From the NCBI GenBank assembly GCA_016617855.1, contig JAECUM010001147.1:1-64000 (forward strand): DNA of 64,000 nucleotides, given 5' to 3'. Each line of letters begins with the position of its first letter. The stretch's first letter is position 1. The DNA comes from Megalonaias nervosa. Taxonomy: Eukaryota > Mollusca > Bivalvia > Unionida > Unionidae. The position numbers and the translations under genes are program-made. Under the pieces are notes generated by a model that saw nothing but the letters and a program-made list of their open reading frames with translations, was not told where the DNA came from and did no database searches. This document shows positions 1 through 11,825 of the stretch, piece by piece.

Positions 1-207
1 TAGGCTATACATAGCAGCCAGTATAACTGGTGGAGGAAGAACCCGGGAAATCCCCGGGGAGAACCACTGACCCATGAGAAGCTACTGGCAAGCTTTCTCA
101 CATACCCACATTAGCCAAGCCTAAGTCTCAAACCCATGCAGACAGAGGTGAGATGGCAGTGATCCGTAATGGTGAGCACTTTAGACCACTCAGCCACTCG
201 GGGCCCT
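1..207 (-). mobile_element. tRNA-derived SINE (Ser/Leu-like head), first copy, cut by the window edge
   Basis: It aligns along its length with the copy at 34093-34307. The A box (TGGCTGAGTGGT, 186-197) is intact. The B box region at 121-135 is decayed (GGGTTTGAGACTTAG). The 3' tail is outside the window. Confidence 0.85.
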
Positions 208-208
208 G

Positions 209-756
209 AACCTTGTTGGTAAAATAGCTTCTAAAGAGCTTGTGTTGTATGTATTTTATCCAGAGCACCAATGACAAACAAAAGTTTTTCCATCTCTTTC
301 TCTCCCATTTTTGTTTTACTTGCTTGCAGGCAAGTGCCTTGCAAACTTAAGATTGCCTGAGTAAAATTTGAGATTGTCCTGGGAGTTGGGCAAGTGGATT
401 TTTAAATCCTTGCATGCATTCAATGTACAAATTGGTGCAGGAATACATGATGACAGACATACTGAGAGACAGACACACAAGCTGAATGATAGATGGAATT
501 AAATAATCATGCACAAAAATGCACAAGAATAATCATACTTAAAATCAATGAATTCAGACACTGGGAAAGTAAAAAAAAAATGCAAATGGGATTCATACTA
601 ACTTTTTACAGTGCAATATGTCTCATGATGTACACTGATCATTCATTCAAATAATCAAATGAAAACAAAAAAAAAACAACTAGTGACCTTGAAAATTTTA
701 ACTTCCATATTCACTGGACTTAATAAAATCTTAGAAGCTCCTAAAGCATCTGTATA
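209..756. other. No gene seen
   Basis: AT-rich sequence between a SINE and a minisatellite. A 37-nt open stretch near 325-365 on the minus strand has weak splice-like ends but is too short to call. Confidence 0.5.
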
Positions 757-948
757 TTTAAATTTGATCTGGTCTCGATTTCATCACTGAACACATCCTG
801 CATATTTAAATTTGATCTGGCCTGGTTTTCATCACTGAACACATCCTGCACATTTAAATTTGATCTGGCCTGGTTTTCATCACTGAACACATCCTGCGTA
901 TTTAAATTTGATCTGGCCTGGTTTTCATCACTGAACACATCCTGCTTA
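757..948 (+). repeat. Minisatellite, 48-bp unit, 4 copies
   Basis: Units start 'tttaaatttgatctggcctg' at 757, 805, 853 and 901, with few differences. The minus-strand frame is open and gives a 16-residue repeat (QDVFSDENQARSNLN). Because 48 is a multiple of 3 this openness is expected, and no gene is claimed. Confidence 0.95.
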
Positions 949-1179
949 CAATCTTCTCTAGACAAAACATGCCACATTGCTACCATGAAGACTATGCAAC
1001 ATCATATAAAAAAACTAGTAGGGTCTTGAGACCTTTTCAAGGCATCAAGATATCAAAGTAGGTCTGGTTTTATTCATTTACAATTCTTGAAATATCTTAA
1101 ATGTACTAACTAAAGGACCTTACTATTGCGAACATCATCTATCAGTAGTAGTATTTCTGTCACAAGTGTTCAGAGGAAG

Positions 1180-1340
1180 TCATGATGGCTAAGTTGATAG
1201 AGTGTTAGACTCGTAATGCAAAGGTCACTGGTTCAACATGCACCTTGGCCAGCTTTGGTTGGCTACCTCGGTGTCACCTTAGGAAAGGCACTTAGCCTCC
1301 ATTTCCTCTCTGTGATATTGCCAATAATGTGTTACAAGTG
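1180..1340 (+). mobile_element. tRNA-derived SINE of a second type
   Basis: An A-box-like TGGCTAAGTTGATAG (from 1186) and a B-box-like GGTTCAACATGC (1230-1241) are spaced as in a tRNA. They are followed by 'gtgtcaccttaggaaaggca' and 'cttagcctccatttcctct'. That body matches the general pattern of V-type or deuterostome/mollusc SINEs ('gtgtccttgggaaaggcac'). It is degenerate and truncated. Confidence 0.7.
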
Positions 1341-2144
1341 CCACTAAAACAAAGTGTTTGGATGTGGCAGGTCTAAAAATAGTACATCTATTTTTGTTTA
1401 AAAATCTGTACAAATAACAGCATTTGTCTCGATATGAATGTACTTGATAGGAGAAGATCATGTTTAACTGCAATCAATTTAGTTGGGCCTCCTAGAGTGT
1501 AGGCATATACATCTGTGAATGTCTTGAATGTATGCATATCCAACTTTTTACACCACACTGCACAGACTGAATTTTACCCTGGTACAAGTGTACTGTGACG
1601 GAAGTCACATAAAAGCTATAGGGATTAGATCAATTTGTTGGTACAATAGGAAAATACTGATTATAAATTCAAGATGTTTATTCAATTGATCATATAGGTT
1701 TTCAAAATAGATCTAATACCCAACAGTACTGAAACCCAGACGGAAGCCTTTGTATATTGCAACAGAGGTCTAAATCACTAGCCCTAAAAATGATTAGTAT
1801 TGGATGAACAAAGCCACTGGGCCAAACAATTTTCAAGCTGCACAACTTCAGTAAAAAGATATTAAATTCAGTACACACAGATTCAAAGCATGGGAATGGC
1901 ACCATTTACTCAACCAATTTACAACGGATGGAATTTTTCAAACTGACAAACAGTCCATATATGTCTTTATGATCACTGATACTTTACAATTATCTTGAGC
2001 TCAATGAGTACAACTTCATTTATATTGAACAAATTCATGGTGAATAGTGCAAATTAGCTAATAAAGGAATGATTGTTATTAAAGAAAGACTATACAATAA
2101 GACATAAAAAACTGGAATTATTGTAAGTGAACACTGTTGAAACA
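1341..2144. other. No gene seen
   Basis: AT-rich unique sequence. One minus-strand ORF of 67 codons (1702-1905) has no protein-like features. Confidence 0.5.
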
Positions 2145-2342
2145 TACTAGTACTCCAACTGCATACTGCACAGAGCCAGATCTGCCATCATATAATGTGC
2201 TGGCACATCTTGGCCTGTGCAGTTTGTTAGGAGTAAATCAGTGAAACAAACAAGATTAACCTTCATCTGTTGGCACATCGCGCAATGGCATATCAGGGTT
2301 TGTGCTGTTTACAGTTGGAGTAAGCAAGTACATACGGTATCT
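2145..2342. mobile_element. Double-hairpin MITE, copy 1
   Basis: Starts near 'actccaactgcatactgcac' and ends 'agcaagtacatacggta'. Inside are two palindromic blocks, one around 'cagagccagatctgcc' and 'tgtgcagtttgtta', the other around 'catctgttggcac' and 'atatcagggtttgtg'. There is no ORF. Confidence 0.7.
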
Positions 2343-2376
2343 CCTTGGTCTTGTTAAAAACTTTAAAAATGCTTAC

Positions 2377-2580
2377 CATATATTCTCGCTTATGGGTCCA
2401 ACTCCAAACTGCACAGACCCAGATCTGCCATAGGATAATGTGCCAGCAGATCTGGGTCTGTTCAGTTTATTTGGAGTAATCAGTAGAACAGATAACATCG
2501 ACCCTGATCGGTAGGTGAATTATGCTATGGCAGTTCAGGATTGTTCTTTGCAGTTTGTCTCGATTTATAAGCAAGTAAAG
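2377..2580. mobile_element. Double-hairpin MITE, copy 2
   Basis: Starts 'accatatattctcgcttat', has the clear inverted pair 'cagacccagatctgcc' and 'gcagatctgggtctg', and ends 'cgatttataagcaagt'. It lies only about 35 bp from copy 1 in the same orientation. Confidence 0.8.
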
Positions 2581-3091
2581 ATGGTAATGCACAAGAATAC
2601 TATCTGGCATCTTATTGCCTTAATATGGCAAGCTGAAATAAAATATTGGTAAAAGGTCCAAATGGTTGAAGAAACAGCTAAGTTTTGAAGTAAAATGGCA
2701 AATATACCTTCAATTTATATCTTTTTTTCTCTTTTCATTAAACGGTGAAAAGATGAAGAAATCTGACACTGGATTCAGTAAATATGGATTATTGATAAAA
2801 ACTATATACAAAATTACACAAATTTTCAATAAAAACTATTTTCAAATGGAACTTTCCATGCAACAATAAAGTCTGCAGTGATAGTCCTAACATATTTAGA
2901 CAATATCTTAGTATGGACCTGATAGGTGTATGACCAATTTTAGCTCGTTTTCTTTTTTTTTTACAAACTGGAACTAAAAATAAAATGTAGGTCTTCAAAT
3001 AAAAATAAAATCAATGCCAGATCTTCTAAATGAATAGCCTACAAAGAAAAGGCATTAATGTTTAATTATTTTTGTAATCTAGAATAATCAC

Positions 3092-3193
3092 CTTCTGTTT
3101 TGCCATTTCAATCATGAAACCTTCTGGCAGCCATCTTAGGGTAAGCCCCTCTTCTCTGTCCTGTTCTAAGCCAATCAAACGCATGGAATTGAT
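3092..3193 (-). CDS. Candidate exon (34 codons), isolated
   Basis: After 'caatgtttcag' the minus strand reads INSMRLIGLEQDREEG, then LTLRWLPEGFMIEMAKQK, ending AAG before 'gtgatt'; phase 0 at both ends. The amino acid mix is protein-like and the base composition is higher in GC than its surroundings. No neighbour exon is evident, and it lies 3' of the candidate stop at 5149, so it would belong to another gene or be chance. Confidence 0.25.
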
Positions 3194-3199
3194 CTGAAA

Positions 3200-5140
3200 C
3201 ATTGTGATTGGCTGCGTCCTGGCAAACAAGTTTATACACAATAGAACTTGAATCTGAATACTTCATGAACTGGTCTTCAGACACAGAAACTTGACATCAG
3301 TGCCAAGCACCATCACATTTTTGTTTCTTTGTATTGAACAGGAATAAGATATTGATCATAGTATTGGTCAAGGTGTTTTTCATTTGCAATATCCAGGAAT
3401 AAACTTCCTTCTGTCTACACAGAATATATAAACTCAAATATTTTGAACAAAACGAAGCATCCCACTTATTAAAGTTGCATTACATATTTCTCTTTCAAAG
3501 TGTAAAGAAAAAGAGAAACATGAAATGTACTGAGAAATCACTATACAAGCTCAGTAGAAATGCTGGCATCATGAAAAAACATCTAATCAAAACTGGTGTC
3601 TAATTTCAGATGGAAACTCAAATCACACTGTTTAGTTTCCGATTCCTTCTTCAATAATGTGGCACTTTTAAATTTAAAGAAACTGGTTGTTTTCAACTTA
3701 ACAAAGATGTCATGTGTAAGCATACTGATGGAAGAAAGTCTTTATCCAAAGATTTACCTTTATTTTACAAAATTTCTGGAATCAATCACATCATGAAGAA
3801 GACTTCTGAGAAGTCCTTACATCAATTAATACCTTTTCTGTCCATCACACATATATCTACATGGTCTAAAATTTTGAAAGCATTAATCAGGCTTTGAATG
3901 TTTGGTGAATCAAGCATACATGTATATTAACTGCAGAAGAAATCCAGAAAGACATCAAGCAACACAGCAATCTTCTAATGTGCAACCAGAGTTCTCATCA
4001 AAATTTCTGTTAGCACCATTTGAAGATACACTTGTACATAATTCTCTTAATGCAACTGTTTATTGTAGTGCTGACTAGAGGTTACTGAATTAATTATCTC
4101 TTTTTACCAAATAATCACAAATTACTGATGTATGTTCTCAGAAGAGCTTCATGATTTAAAACAATCCTTTCATCACAAGCCTGTTTTAAGACTTGTGATG
4201 TATACCATGCAGGTATAAACAATCTAGATGCAACGAAATAAAATTATGATATGGCATAGCTTTTCTGGAGTAGACTATACTTTTTCAATGTTTCAAAATC
4301 ACAACAATCTAAATAATGAAAATGTTCTTACAATTTTAAATCAGCATCAACAGAAGTTTCCTTAAAGAACCTTTGCAAAACAATAAAAAATGATCAACCA
4401 GTCCATGTTGTCTGTGGGAAATATATGAAAAAAAAGTATCCTTGTATCCAATCAGAAATCAATCATTTCATGTGTCAGATGATAATCTTTACCAAAGGAA
4501 AACAAATTCATGCAAAGAATGCATTTAAGTGACACAAAATGAAACTAACAGCTTTAAATTTATTTGTCGCCCAAATGCACAAAATATAAAAATGGGAATC
4601 CTCATTGAATACAAGTTTGAAGTTCTTTATACTTTCATCACTCTATTTATATAGTTCTAAACTTATCTATTAATCCTCACCAACCATCCAAACAACAATG
4701 AAATTAATTTTGCATACTGTCAATCCACAAATTAAATATCAACTTCCAAAAGGCTTTAGATTCAGGTATCAATGCTCTCATTCCCATAATTCCACCTTAT
4801 CCCAACAGAATATTTTTTCTTCTCTAAAATATTACATAAATGTTGCCCATGGCTGATATTACTCCGTCTTCTACATGTGTCCTTCAAATATGAACCTAAG
4901 AAAAGTCGATGGCATTTTATAGTACTCTTTCTGTGGGTGACCAGGTTAAAAGAAGGATAGCCATTGGCACAATTTACCACATTAATACGAATAACCCCAC
5001 AGGGCAATGTATAATGGTTACAGCCAGACTCCAGAACATATGTTGAAAAAGATTCCTTGCACTTAAACAAGAATTGGTTCATGAATATTTAATGAAAATA
5101 GTGTTAATCTCTCTGATGGAGTTGCACCAGATCCAGATAA
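3200..5140. other. No gene seen
   Basis: AT-rich unique sequence. The 106-codon minus ORF at 4762-5082 is Cys/Asn/His-rich with no recognisable motif or splice signals; it would be 3' UTR if the candidate stop at 5149 is real. Confidence 0.45.
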
Positions 5141-5148
5141 TTGGCTCC

Positions 5149-8100
5149 TTAATTAAATTTAGCCAGGTAATCAATGGCCCTGTGGCATTCCAAGTCTGCA
5201 TAGGTGAGTTTACCAGCTAAATATGCAGATGGTGAAAAGATATTTTTAGATCAGATATTAGATCAAAGAAAAATACCTGGATAGACATTCAGATAACTGT
5301 TTTGATACAGCGCAAAATAATTCACTGTTTTAACAAATAACAAAATTATACTGAACTCTAACCATAAGAAATATGGTAAGAATCTGGAGAAATTAAAAAA
5401 GGATGAAGTTGTAATAATTAAAAGGTACATTTAGGATAATGCATTATTATCGTTGATCAAATGGCATGTTACTTATTAGTCTGATTCATGAATGTTCGGC
5501 ATGTTACTTATTAGTCTGATTCATGAATGTTCACATTTAAGTGAAGTTATTAATAAACATTGTGAGGACATAATGTATTGAACCTGAGCATCATCTTTAT
5601 CATCATCAGCATCAGCAGGGCTTTTGTCAACAATTGATGATGTGGTATGGTTATATTAAATATGTCATTACTATCTGGAATGAAATTAACAACAACAAGA
5701 TGACGATGATGATTATTATTATTATTATTTATTAATTTTAATTAATTAATTTTAACCCAACTTAATAAAAAAAACTTCATTATCTTTGTGTCAATTACTT
5801 CCTTTCATCAAAAACCATAATTCAGTTATATTTGTAGATATTAAAATTATTTTGTACTGGGTATAACATTGTGTCCTTTCAAGCACATGTTAGTTTGTTT
5901 AGCAATATAAGAATTGGCCATCAATAGGCCTGGAATTCACCAGCAGAAACTAAATGTGGGCTTCGGCTTAAGTCTAAAATCCTGCCATATTTTCAGTCAA
6001 ACTTTGATTTGACCAATCAAATGATTTGAAGTCAACCATATCTTAATCTTTAAAACGTGTTAAAGGAAGTGGGATTAGATCCCACAAAATAAAAGTGAAT
6101 GACCCTTATTCACACAAATGCTTGAAACATTTAAAGCAATTTTTTTTTTAAATAAATAAAGATGACATTGATCAAAAATATTTTTAATATAAGTTTATGT
6201 ATTTATGTGAAAAGTTACTAAGTGACCAGTGGCTGGTAGAATTTCCTGTTTCATATAATTTTTCTGCCATGAATTTTTTCAAAAAAATCATTACTCTATG
6301 TTTTATGTATTAACATTTGTTCATATCATATTTTAAGCATTCTGATTCCTGTTAATAATGCTTTCAGATCTGGAAGCTTGATTCACCTGACAGAGGGACA
6401 TTATAATATGTATTAGCAGTAAAGATCAATAACCAGTTCAAGGACAGCTAAAAATGAATGAATAAGATAACGTACAACCGGATGTAGTCAGAGTTCATTA
6501 AATATTAAAATGCTACAAAATTAAATTGTAATCAGTTTTATGAGACAAGTCTTTCCAACCATATGTTCCTTTTCATGTAAATTTTGTATATCATTATACA
6601 AGAAAATTAGAAGGAAAAAAAAAATGAAATACATCATCAAATCTTTTATCTAGTGTTTTTGATTCCTCTATTGCATTTTACATAGTTGAAAAACATATAT
6701 CTTCTAACAATAAAAGTCCGATGAAGCTGATTATCAAATGACAAATTTAAAATCTTCATTGTGTTTTGGGATATCTTAAAGAGAAAATATTTACTGGCTG
6801 TACATTTACATGGAACTAAAAACGACTGTTATTAACAAAGACATAATTGAAAAACAAGAAAGCAATCAAACAAACTAGAAATGTGTCCAGAGGAATTGGA
6901 CATCCCTACCTCCCTTGCCCAACACTTATGAATCATGTCTCCACCCCCCAACAATGTAGTACATAATAACTGAAAGATGCTTGGTACCAGATGCAACTGC
7001 AAACTTCTAAGACAGAGGCTCACAATGTTTTCTTTAAAGGGAAGAAAATCAACCCTGAGATTAATGTCATTCTGATATTATAAAGTGATATTATTCTGAT
7101 GCCTCGCTAGGTGCTCAGCATTAAGAGGTTAGTGTTATGACTGGTCTGCCTTGTGTCAGGATAATGTGACTGGGTGGGACCTCATGCTACATGTCTGCAG
7201 CATGATGCCCCAGTGCTAGACATCACTATAAACTGCCACACTGCAGACATTGTAGCGATATGACGGAAAATTGTTAAAGCTATGTTAAAAATCCAAATCG
7301 CACACACAAACACACCCCATTTTTATAAGTCTTTGGTATGACTTGGCCAGGGTTTGAACCCGTGACCTCCCACATCCAAGGCAGACGCACTAACCACTAG
7401 GCCACCGGAGCGGTTTCCAAAAGTGAAAATAGGGTGTTAAAAGAAATCTGAAATATTGCTGTCATGGTCTAAGTATGTGTTCAGACTATCTACAGATGAC
7501 CATCATAAAGTGATGTCATTGTCTAAGTATGTGTTCCGTCTATCTAAAGATGACCATCATAAAGTGATGTCATGGTCTAAGTATGTGTTCAGTCTATCTA
7601 CAGATGACCATCATAAAGTGATGTCATGGTCTAAGTACGTGTTCAGTCTATCTACAGATGACCATCATAAAGTGATGTCATGGTCTAAGTATGTGTTCCG
7701 TCTATCTACAGATGACCATCATAAAGTGATGTCATGATCTAAGTATGTGTTCCGTCTATCTACAGATGACCATCATAAAGTGATGTCATGGTCTAAGTAT
7801 GTGTTCTGTCTATCTACAGATGACCATCATAAAGTGATGTCATGATCTAAGTATGTGTTCAGACTATCTACAGATGACCATCATAAAGTGATGTCATGGT
7901 CTAAGTATGTGTTCAGACTATCTACAGATGACCATCATAAAGTGATGTCATGATCTAAGTACGTGTTCAGTCTATCTACAGATGACCATCATAAAGTGAT
8001 GTCATTGTCTAAGTATGTGTTCAGTCTATCTACAGATGACCATCATAAAGTGATGTCATTGTCTAAGTATGTGTTCAGTCTATCTACAGATGACCATCAT

Positions 8101-8491
8101 AAAGTGATAAAATATGTACGAGTTTATGGGTTTCAATACTTTTCTGCTGTTACTCTAAAATGGTTTTAGGACCGACATATCAAATTTTGCAGAGCATATT
8201 TCCTCAGTGGTGACATAAAATGAAATCACATTTAAGAACTGAATCTGATACTTCCCATCTATTTCACAGCCTTCTGTGTTTCATGCGGACATATATAGCC
8301 TGACAAATTTTGTTTATTCTTTTTACTTTAGCTCATTTAAATTAACTGCTAATCAGACAATTTGCAAATGCAAGATTTGATATGCATTTCAAAGTGGCAG
8401 ATCCAAAGGGACATCCTATCAATACTCTTACAAATTCAAACCTCTTTAAGCTGTTTAACAGTCCAAGTTTATTGATCCAGTTTTCCATATT
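5149..8491 (-). CDS. Candidate chain of four short 3' exons of an unrecognised gene
   Basis: Minus-strand segments 8432-8491 (NMENWINKLGLLNS..., acceptor 'tttcttgttcag', donor 'gtaaga'), 6387-6447 (LSLNWLLIFT..., acceptor 'cattcatttttag', donor 'gtgaat'), 5277-5324 (NYFALYQNSYLNV..., donor 'gtattt') and 5149-5216 (GKLTYADLECHRAIDYL..., stop TAA) join with matching phases 0, 1 and 1. The last exon has a strong acceptor and a protein-like end. The exons are short for this kind of genome, and I searched for matching phases, so chance is a real alternative. No family was recognised. Confidence 0.28.
5466..5540 (+). repeat. Two-copy direct repeat, 36 bp
   Basis: 'ggcatgttacttattagtct' plus 'gattcatgaatgttc' occurs twice head to tail. 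Perfect copies. Confidence 0.9.
7083..7290 (+). mobile_element. SINE body in inverted orientation to its head
   Basis: The segment from 'gatgcctcgctaggtgctc' through 'ataatgtgactgggtgggac' to 'actataaactgccacactgc' is the body of the SINE whose head lies at 7318-7413. It is on the plus strand while the head is on the minus strand. A second body at 19450-19690 keeps the expected head-to-body order ('ccaagtcataccaaaagac' then body). Confidence 0.75.
7318..7413 (-). mobile_element. tRNA-derived SINE head, third type
   Basis: On the minus strand it reads CCGCTCCGGTGGCCTAGTGG with A box TGGCCTAGTGGTTA (7391-7404). The B box is GGGTTCAAACCC (7350-7361), followed by 'tggccaagtcataccaaag'. Both promoter boxes are intact. 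The matching body element is next to it but in the opposite orientation. Confidence 0.85.
7471..8110 (+). repeat. Minisatellite, 54-bp unit, about 12 copies
   Basis: Units begin 'aagtatgtgttcag(a/t)cta' every 54 bp (7471, 7525 and onward) and contain 'tacagatgaccatcataaag'. Copies are highly similar, with 'tggtct', 'ttgtct' and 'tgatct' variants. ORFs over it are an 18-residue repeat, broken where 'tgatct' supplies TGA. Confidence 0.97.
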
Positions 8492-8509
8492 CTGAACAAG
8501 AAAAAACTT

Positions 8510-10320
8510 GAACAAAGCAAAATACACAGCAGCATATCCAATTGCTCACTTTGCACTAGCATCTTGATTTCACTGCACTGGCAACAATAAGAATGACTGA
8601 TGCTGGGAACTACAGACATGGTTTGTGACCGATTTCTTCTTTATTCATAAAAAGACAATAATGATAACAAACATTTGAGTAATACATAATGGATGCCTTG
8701 TTGGTACAGTACTAAGATGTTTGATTTGGTGCTATGTGATACGCAAGTTTATTTAGTGCTGAACCAACTGGACTAAATTAAACAATTCTAAATTTTTATC
8801 TGTTAAAATATTTACAGCTTTGCATCATTTAAATAACTTGTATCATTATTAAGGAAACTGACATGTATTTCTACTCACTTTTCACTGCCTCATGTTCAAT
8901 ATTTAGTCACGTAAAAGTCAGAATGGGGCTTTCATTAAAAGCACATAAAGACATCATTCCATGTTATATTTTGCATGTGGGTTATTGACACTATTTACTA
9001 TGTGTTCAAGAAGTTAATTTCCAAGCTTATGAATAGGCAATATATCAGTAAGACATAACTACTTATGCAGCTTACACCAACAGTTTATGAAACATGCTAT
9101 GTAATGAGGGGATGATTCCGAAGTACAATCCATCAGTCTGCCTACTAAACCATTTTAAACTTTTGTGAAGAGCAAAATGTATGTCCCAGGCATGAAAATC
9201 ATTTTTATCATAGTCTTGTTAAACTGGATGTAAGAAAACTGGAAAATAAAGTTGAACATAAATACATTCCTTTGTGGTTGTTAATTTTGGCTGAGACACT
9301 GACTGAAAGAGCATGGCATTGTTGCACAAGCTGATATCACAGTCTCATGAACCATTTTATTTAATGATTGTTGTCTAAAACATGAATGTACAGCCAGTAA
9401 CATTGAAAAATACATCATAAACATTCCAAAAAATCATTGGAATTACCTTTATACAATTAATCTTAATACATGTAGTAATATATGAATCCATGTTACACAT
9501 GAAGAACTGTCCATCATTTTTTAAAATTTTGTTTAAGATCAGAGTTGTATCAATATTCAGGTACATAACAGGCTGTATGTACTTGAAACAGAGGGGTTCA
9601 ACTACAGGCCTGCAGTCATACAAAAAGTCAGTTCTATAATGACAGTATAATTACTATAATATTTTTATGTATGGCCCATGAACCTTATATTTTTGGTCCA
9701 TTTGCCCAGTGGTAATGAAGATTTTGGACCACCCTGATTTAAAATATCCAGAAAGGTTATTTCCATATTGAAATATTGTAATTTCTTTTAATTTAGTACT
9801 TTGCCACTTAACTTTCCTGTATTCTTTTATGAATTATTGAGCAAAATGATCAAATCAACCAACCCCCAACTACCTTAAACCTTATGACAGCAGTTGCTCC
9901 TCATTAGTTATTTAACATGCAAATGGTTGAAGATATTCTGGCAAACATACTTCTAGAAACGTCATATATACTTTTGGGGATTAATAATCACTATAATGCA
10001 TATTCACTGTTTCACAGTTGTGAATGTCACTATGTTAAGTTTAACATTTTTTCTGCATTTGCAAACTAAATGACATTTTGAAGTCTCCATATTTAGCTCA
10101 TTTTGTTCACTTCATTTACCTATGGTTTAGTGATCTACAAGATAAAAAAAATATTACCCTATCTCAGTTTGGGTCTGGACTGGAATTTGGAAAAAGTTGG
10201 AGGAACTTGATTAGCTTGGATGCTCCCTGGCAGTCAGCAGGTGGTGATACTTGAGGTCATTTCCAATTTACCAGGCAAAAATCACCAGAATTAATTCATA
10301 CCACAACACTTAATATATTA
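8510..10320. other. No supported gene
   Basis: AT-rich. The minus ORF at 9375-9623 contains a stretch (YIQPVMYLNIDTTLI...) that ends at a 'gtaatt' donor and could be an exon in phase 0. Its composition is what AT-rich DNA gives by chance, so it is only noted here. Confidence 0.4.
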
Positions 10321-10321
10321 C

Positions 10322-10393
10322 CTCAAAGACATTCTTTAGGTCTTCATTGCAGAGATTGATTCCAGTGTTCAATGAGGCTGAGACTCCCTGGAG
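10322..10393 (-). CDS. Candidate internal exon (24 codons)
   Basis: After 'ggaaatacag' the minus strand reads LQGVSASLNTGINL and ends NVFE, with GAG before 'gtaata'. It is phase 0 at both ends, with an in-frame TAG just upstream of the acceptor. The composition is protein-like. It could belong to the same gene as 20255-20338. The long ORF that overlaps it in another frame looks like chance. Low confidence because short exons of this kind arise by chance in AT-rich DNA. Confidence 0.28.
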
Positions 10394-11304
10394 CTGTATT
10401 TCCTATTACAGTGCCAACTTTTATGGTTACTGACACTGAAAGGCTTTGAATTTTTTCTAGAAAACATGGCATTAGTCCCATTGCTGTAGGTAATTTGAGT
10501 ATGATATTCTCTATCTTAACAAATGGCTGTGTACTGGACACTATAAATATGGAACTACACCACATGTCATTGTTTGTACACCACATGTCATTGTTTCTAC
10601 TGTGTGTACAAACTGAACAGGTAGGCTGTGTTTCACATTTTGCCTCAAAAAATGAAAGTGAGTTAATATGCTTAACATCCCCTAGACCAAATGTTTAAAT
10701 TGCACAAACAACTAGCCTTAAATATCATTCATTGGTCAATCTTGCTGTCCAAAGTGTGGCAGTGTCATGTCCTTAATTTATATGAAAATGATAAACTCAG
10801 TGTTTAAAACGTTTTACAAAATCTACACTTTTATTTAAAATTCTATTAAAATTACATTTATCAATGTCTTTTTCCATTTTATTATCAGTTGTTACTGCAT
10901 TTTTAACCTCCTATAATTAAGGCAGATATACCAAATTTAGTGTCGAGGTCTTAAAAGCAACTACACAGTAACAAAATTGCATCTTGCTAAGCAGCAACAC
11001 TTCACAAAACTCCTAGTTCACCATGGAAATTAATCCCATTTAGTGACCAAAGTTTAAATATGTGTGGCATGCAGATATAAGATTTTGAATAAAACTGGTC
11101 ATAAAATGTTGACCTGATAGGACTAAGCTCCTATTTATCACTTCCAGATCAATACCACAATAGTCCCCATTTATTCTTAGAGTACCAATACGTTTTCCTT
11201 TTTTTGTTTGGGTTCGGGGTACGATCTTTGGCTTTAATTTAGGTATCTTTGTACTGATTTAAAGAAAACTGTTTTGTTTTTTTAATATGACAATTATGAT
11301 ATGA
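10394..11304. other. No gene seen
   Basis: AT-rich sequence with a small local duplication ('accacatgtcattgttt' twice near 10560-10590). Confidence 0.5.
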
Positions 11305-11825
11305 TTCTGTGTATATTTTGGTTACAGTGCACAGTGAGTAATCAGACACTGATTCTGTGTGTGTTTTGGTTACAGTGCACAGTGAGTAATCAGACACTGA
11401 TTCTGTGTGTGTTTTGGTTACAGTGCACAATGAGTAGTCACTGATTCTGTGTGTGTTTGGTTACAGTGCACAGTCAGTAACCAGACACAGATTCTGTGTG
11501 TAATTTGGTTACAGTGCACAGTGAGTAATCACACACTGATTCTGTTTTATTTACAATGCACAGTGAGTAACCAGACACTGATTCTGTGTGTGTTTTGGTT
11601 ACAGTACACAGTGAGTACTGATTCTGTGTGTGTTTGGTCACGGTGCATAGTGAGTAACCAGACACTAATTCTGTGTGTATTTTGGTTACAGTACACAGTG
11701 AGTAATCAGACACCGATTCTGTGTGTGTTTTATTTACAACGCACAGTGAGTAACCAGACACTGATTCTGTGTGTATTTTAGTTGAGACAGTGAGTAATCA
11801 GACACTGATTCTATGTGTATTTTGT
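11305..11825 (+). repeat. Minisatellite, 48-bp unit with shortened variants
   Basis: The unit reads 'gattctgtgtgtgttttggt' then 'tacagtgcacagtgagtaat' then 'cagacact', repeated about 11 times with deletions of 3-15 bp in some copies. Both strands have open frames of a 16-residue repeat. These are by-products of the unit length. Confidence 0.95.

Noticed and set aside
741..986. 81-codon minus-strand ORF with a 16-residue repeat
   Set aside because: It is the 48-bp minisatellite read in an open frame. A unit length divisible by three makes this likely without coding.
6540..6600. Minus-strand peptide MVGKTCLIK resembling a GTPase P-loop
   Set aside because: The preceding glycines of the G1 motif are absent and the frame stops 13 codons after the methionine. 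It is a chance match.
7350..7413. Functional tRNA gene
   Set aside because: A and B boxes are present, but the acceptor stem and anticodon arm do not fold into a full tRNA and a SINE-type tail follows.
10344..10586. 80-codon minus-strand ORF (KIENIILKLPTAMG...)
   Set aside because: It overlaps a better-bounded candidate exon in another frame, and the intron needed to combine them would be under 45 nt.
11305..11825. CRISPR-like array
   Set aside because: There are no unique spacers; the repeats are head-to-tail with no interspersed variable DNA, and the genome is eukaryotic.
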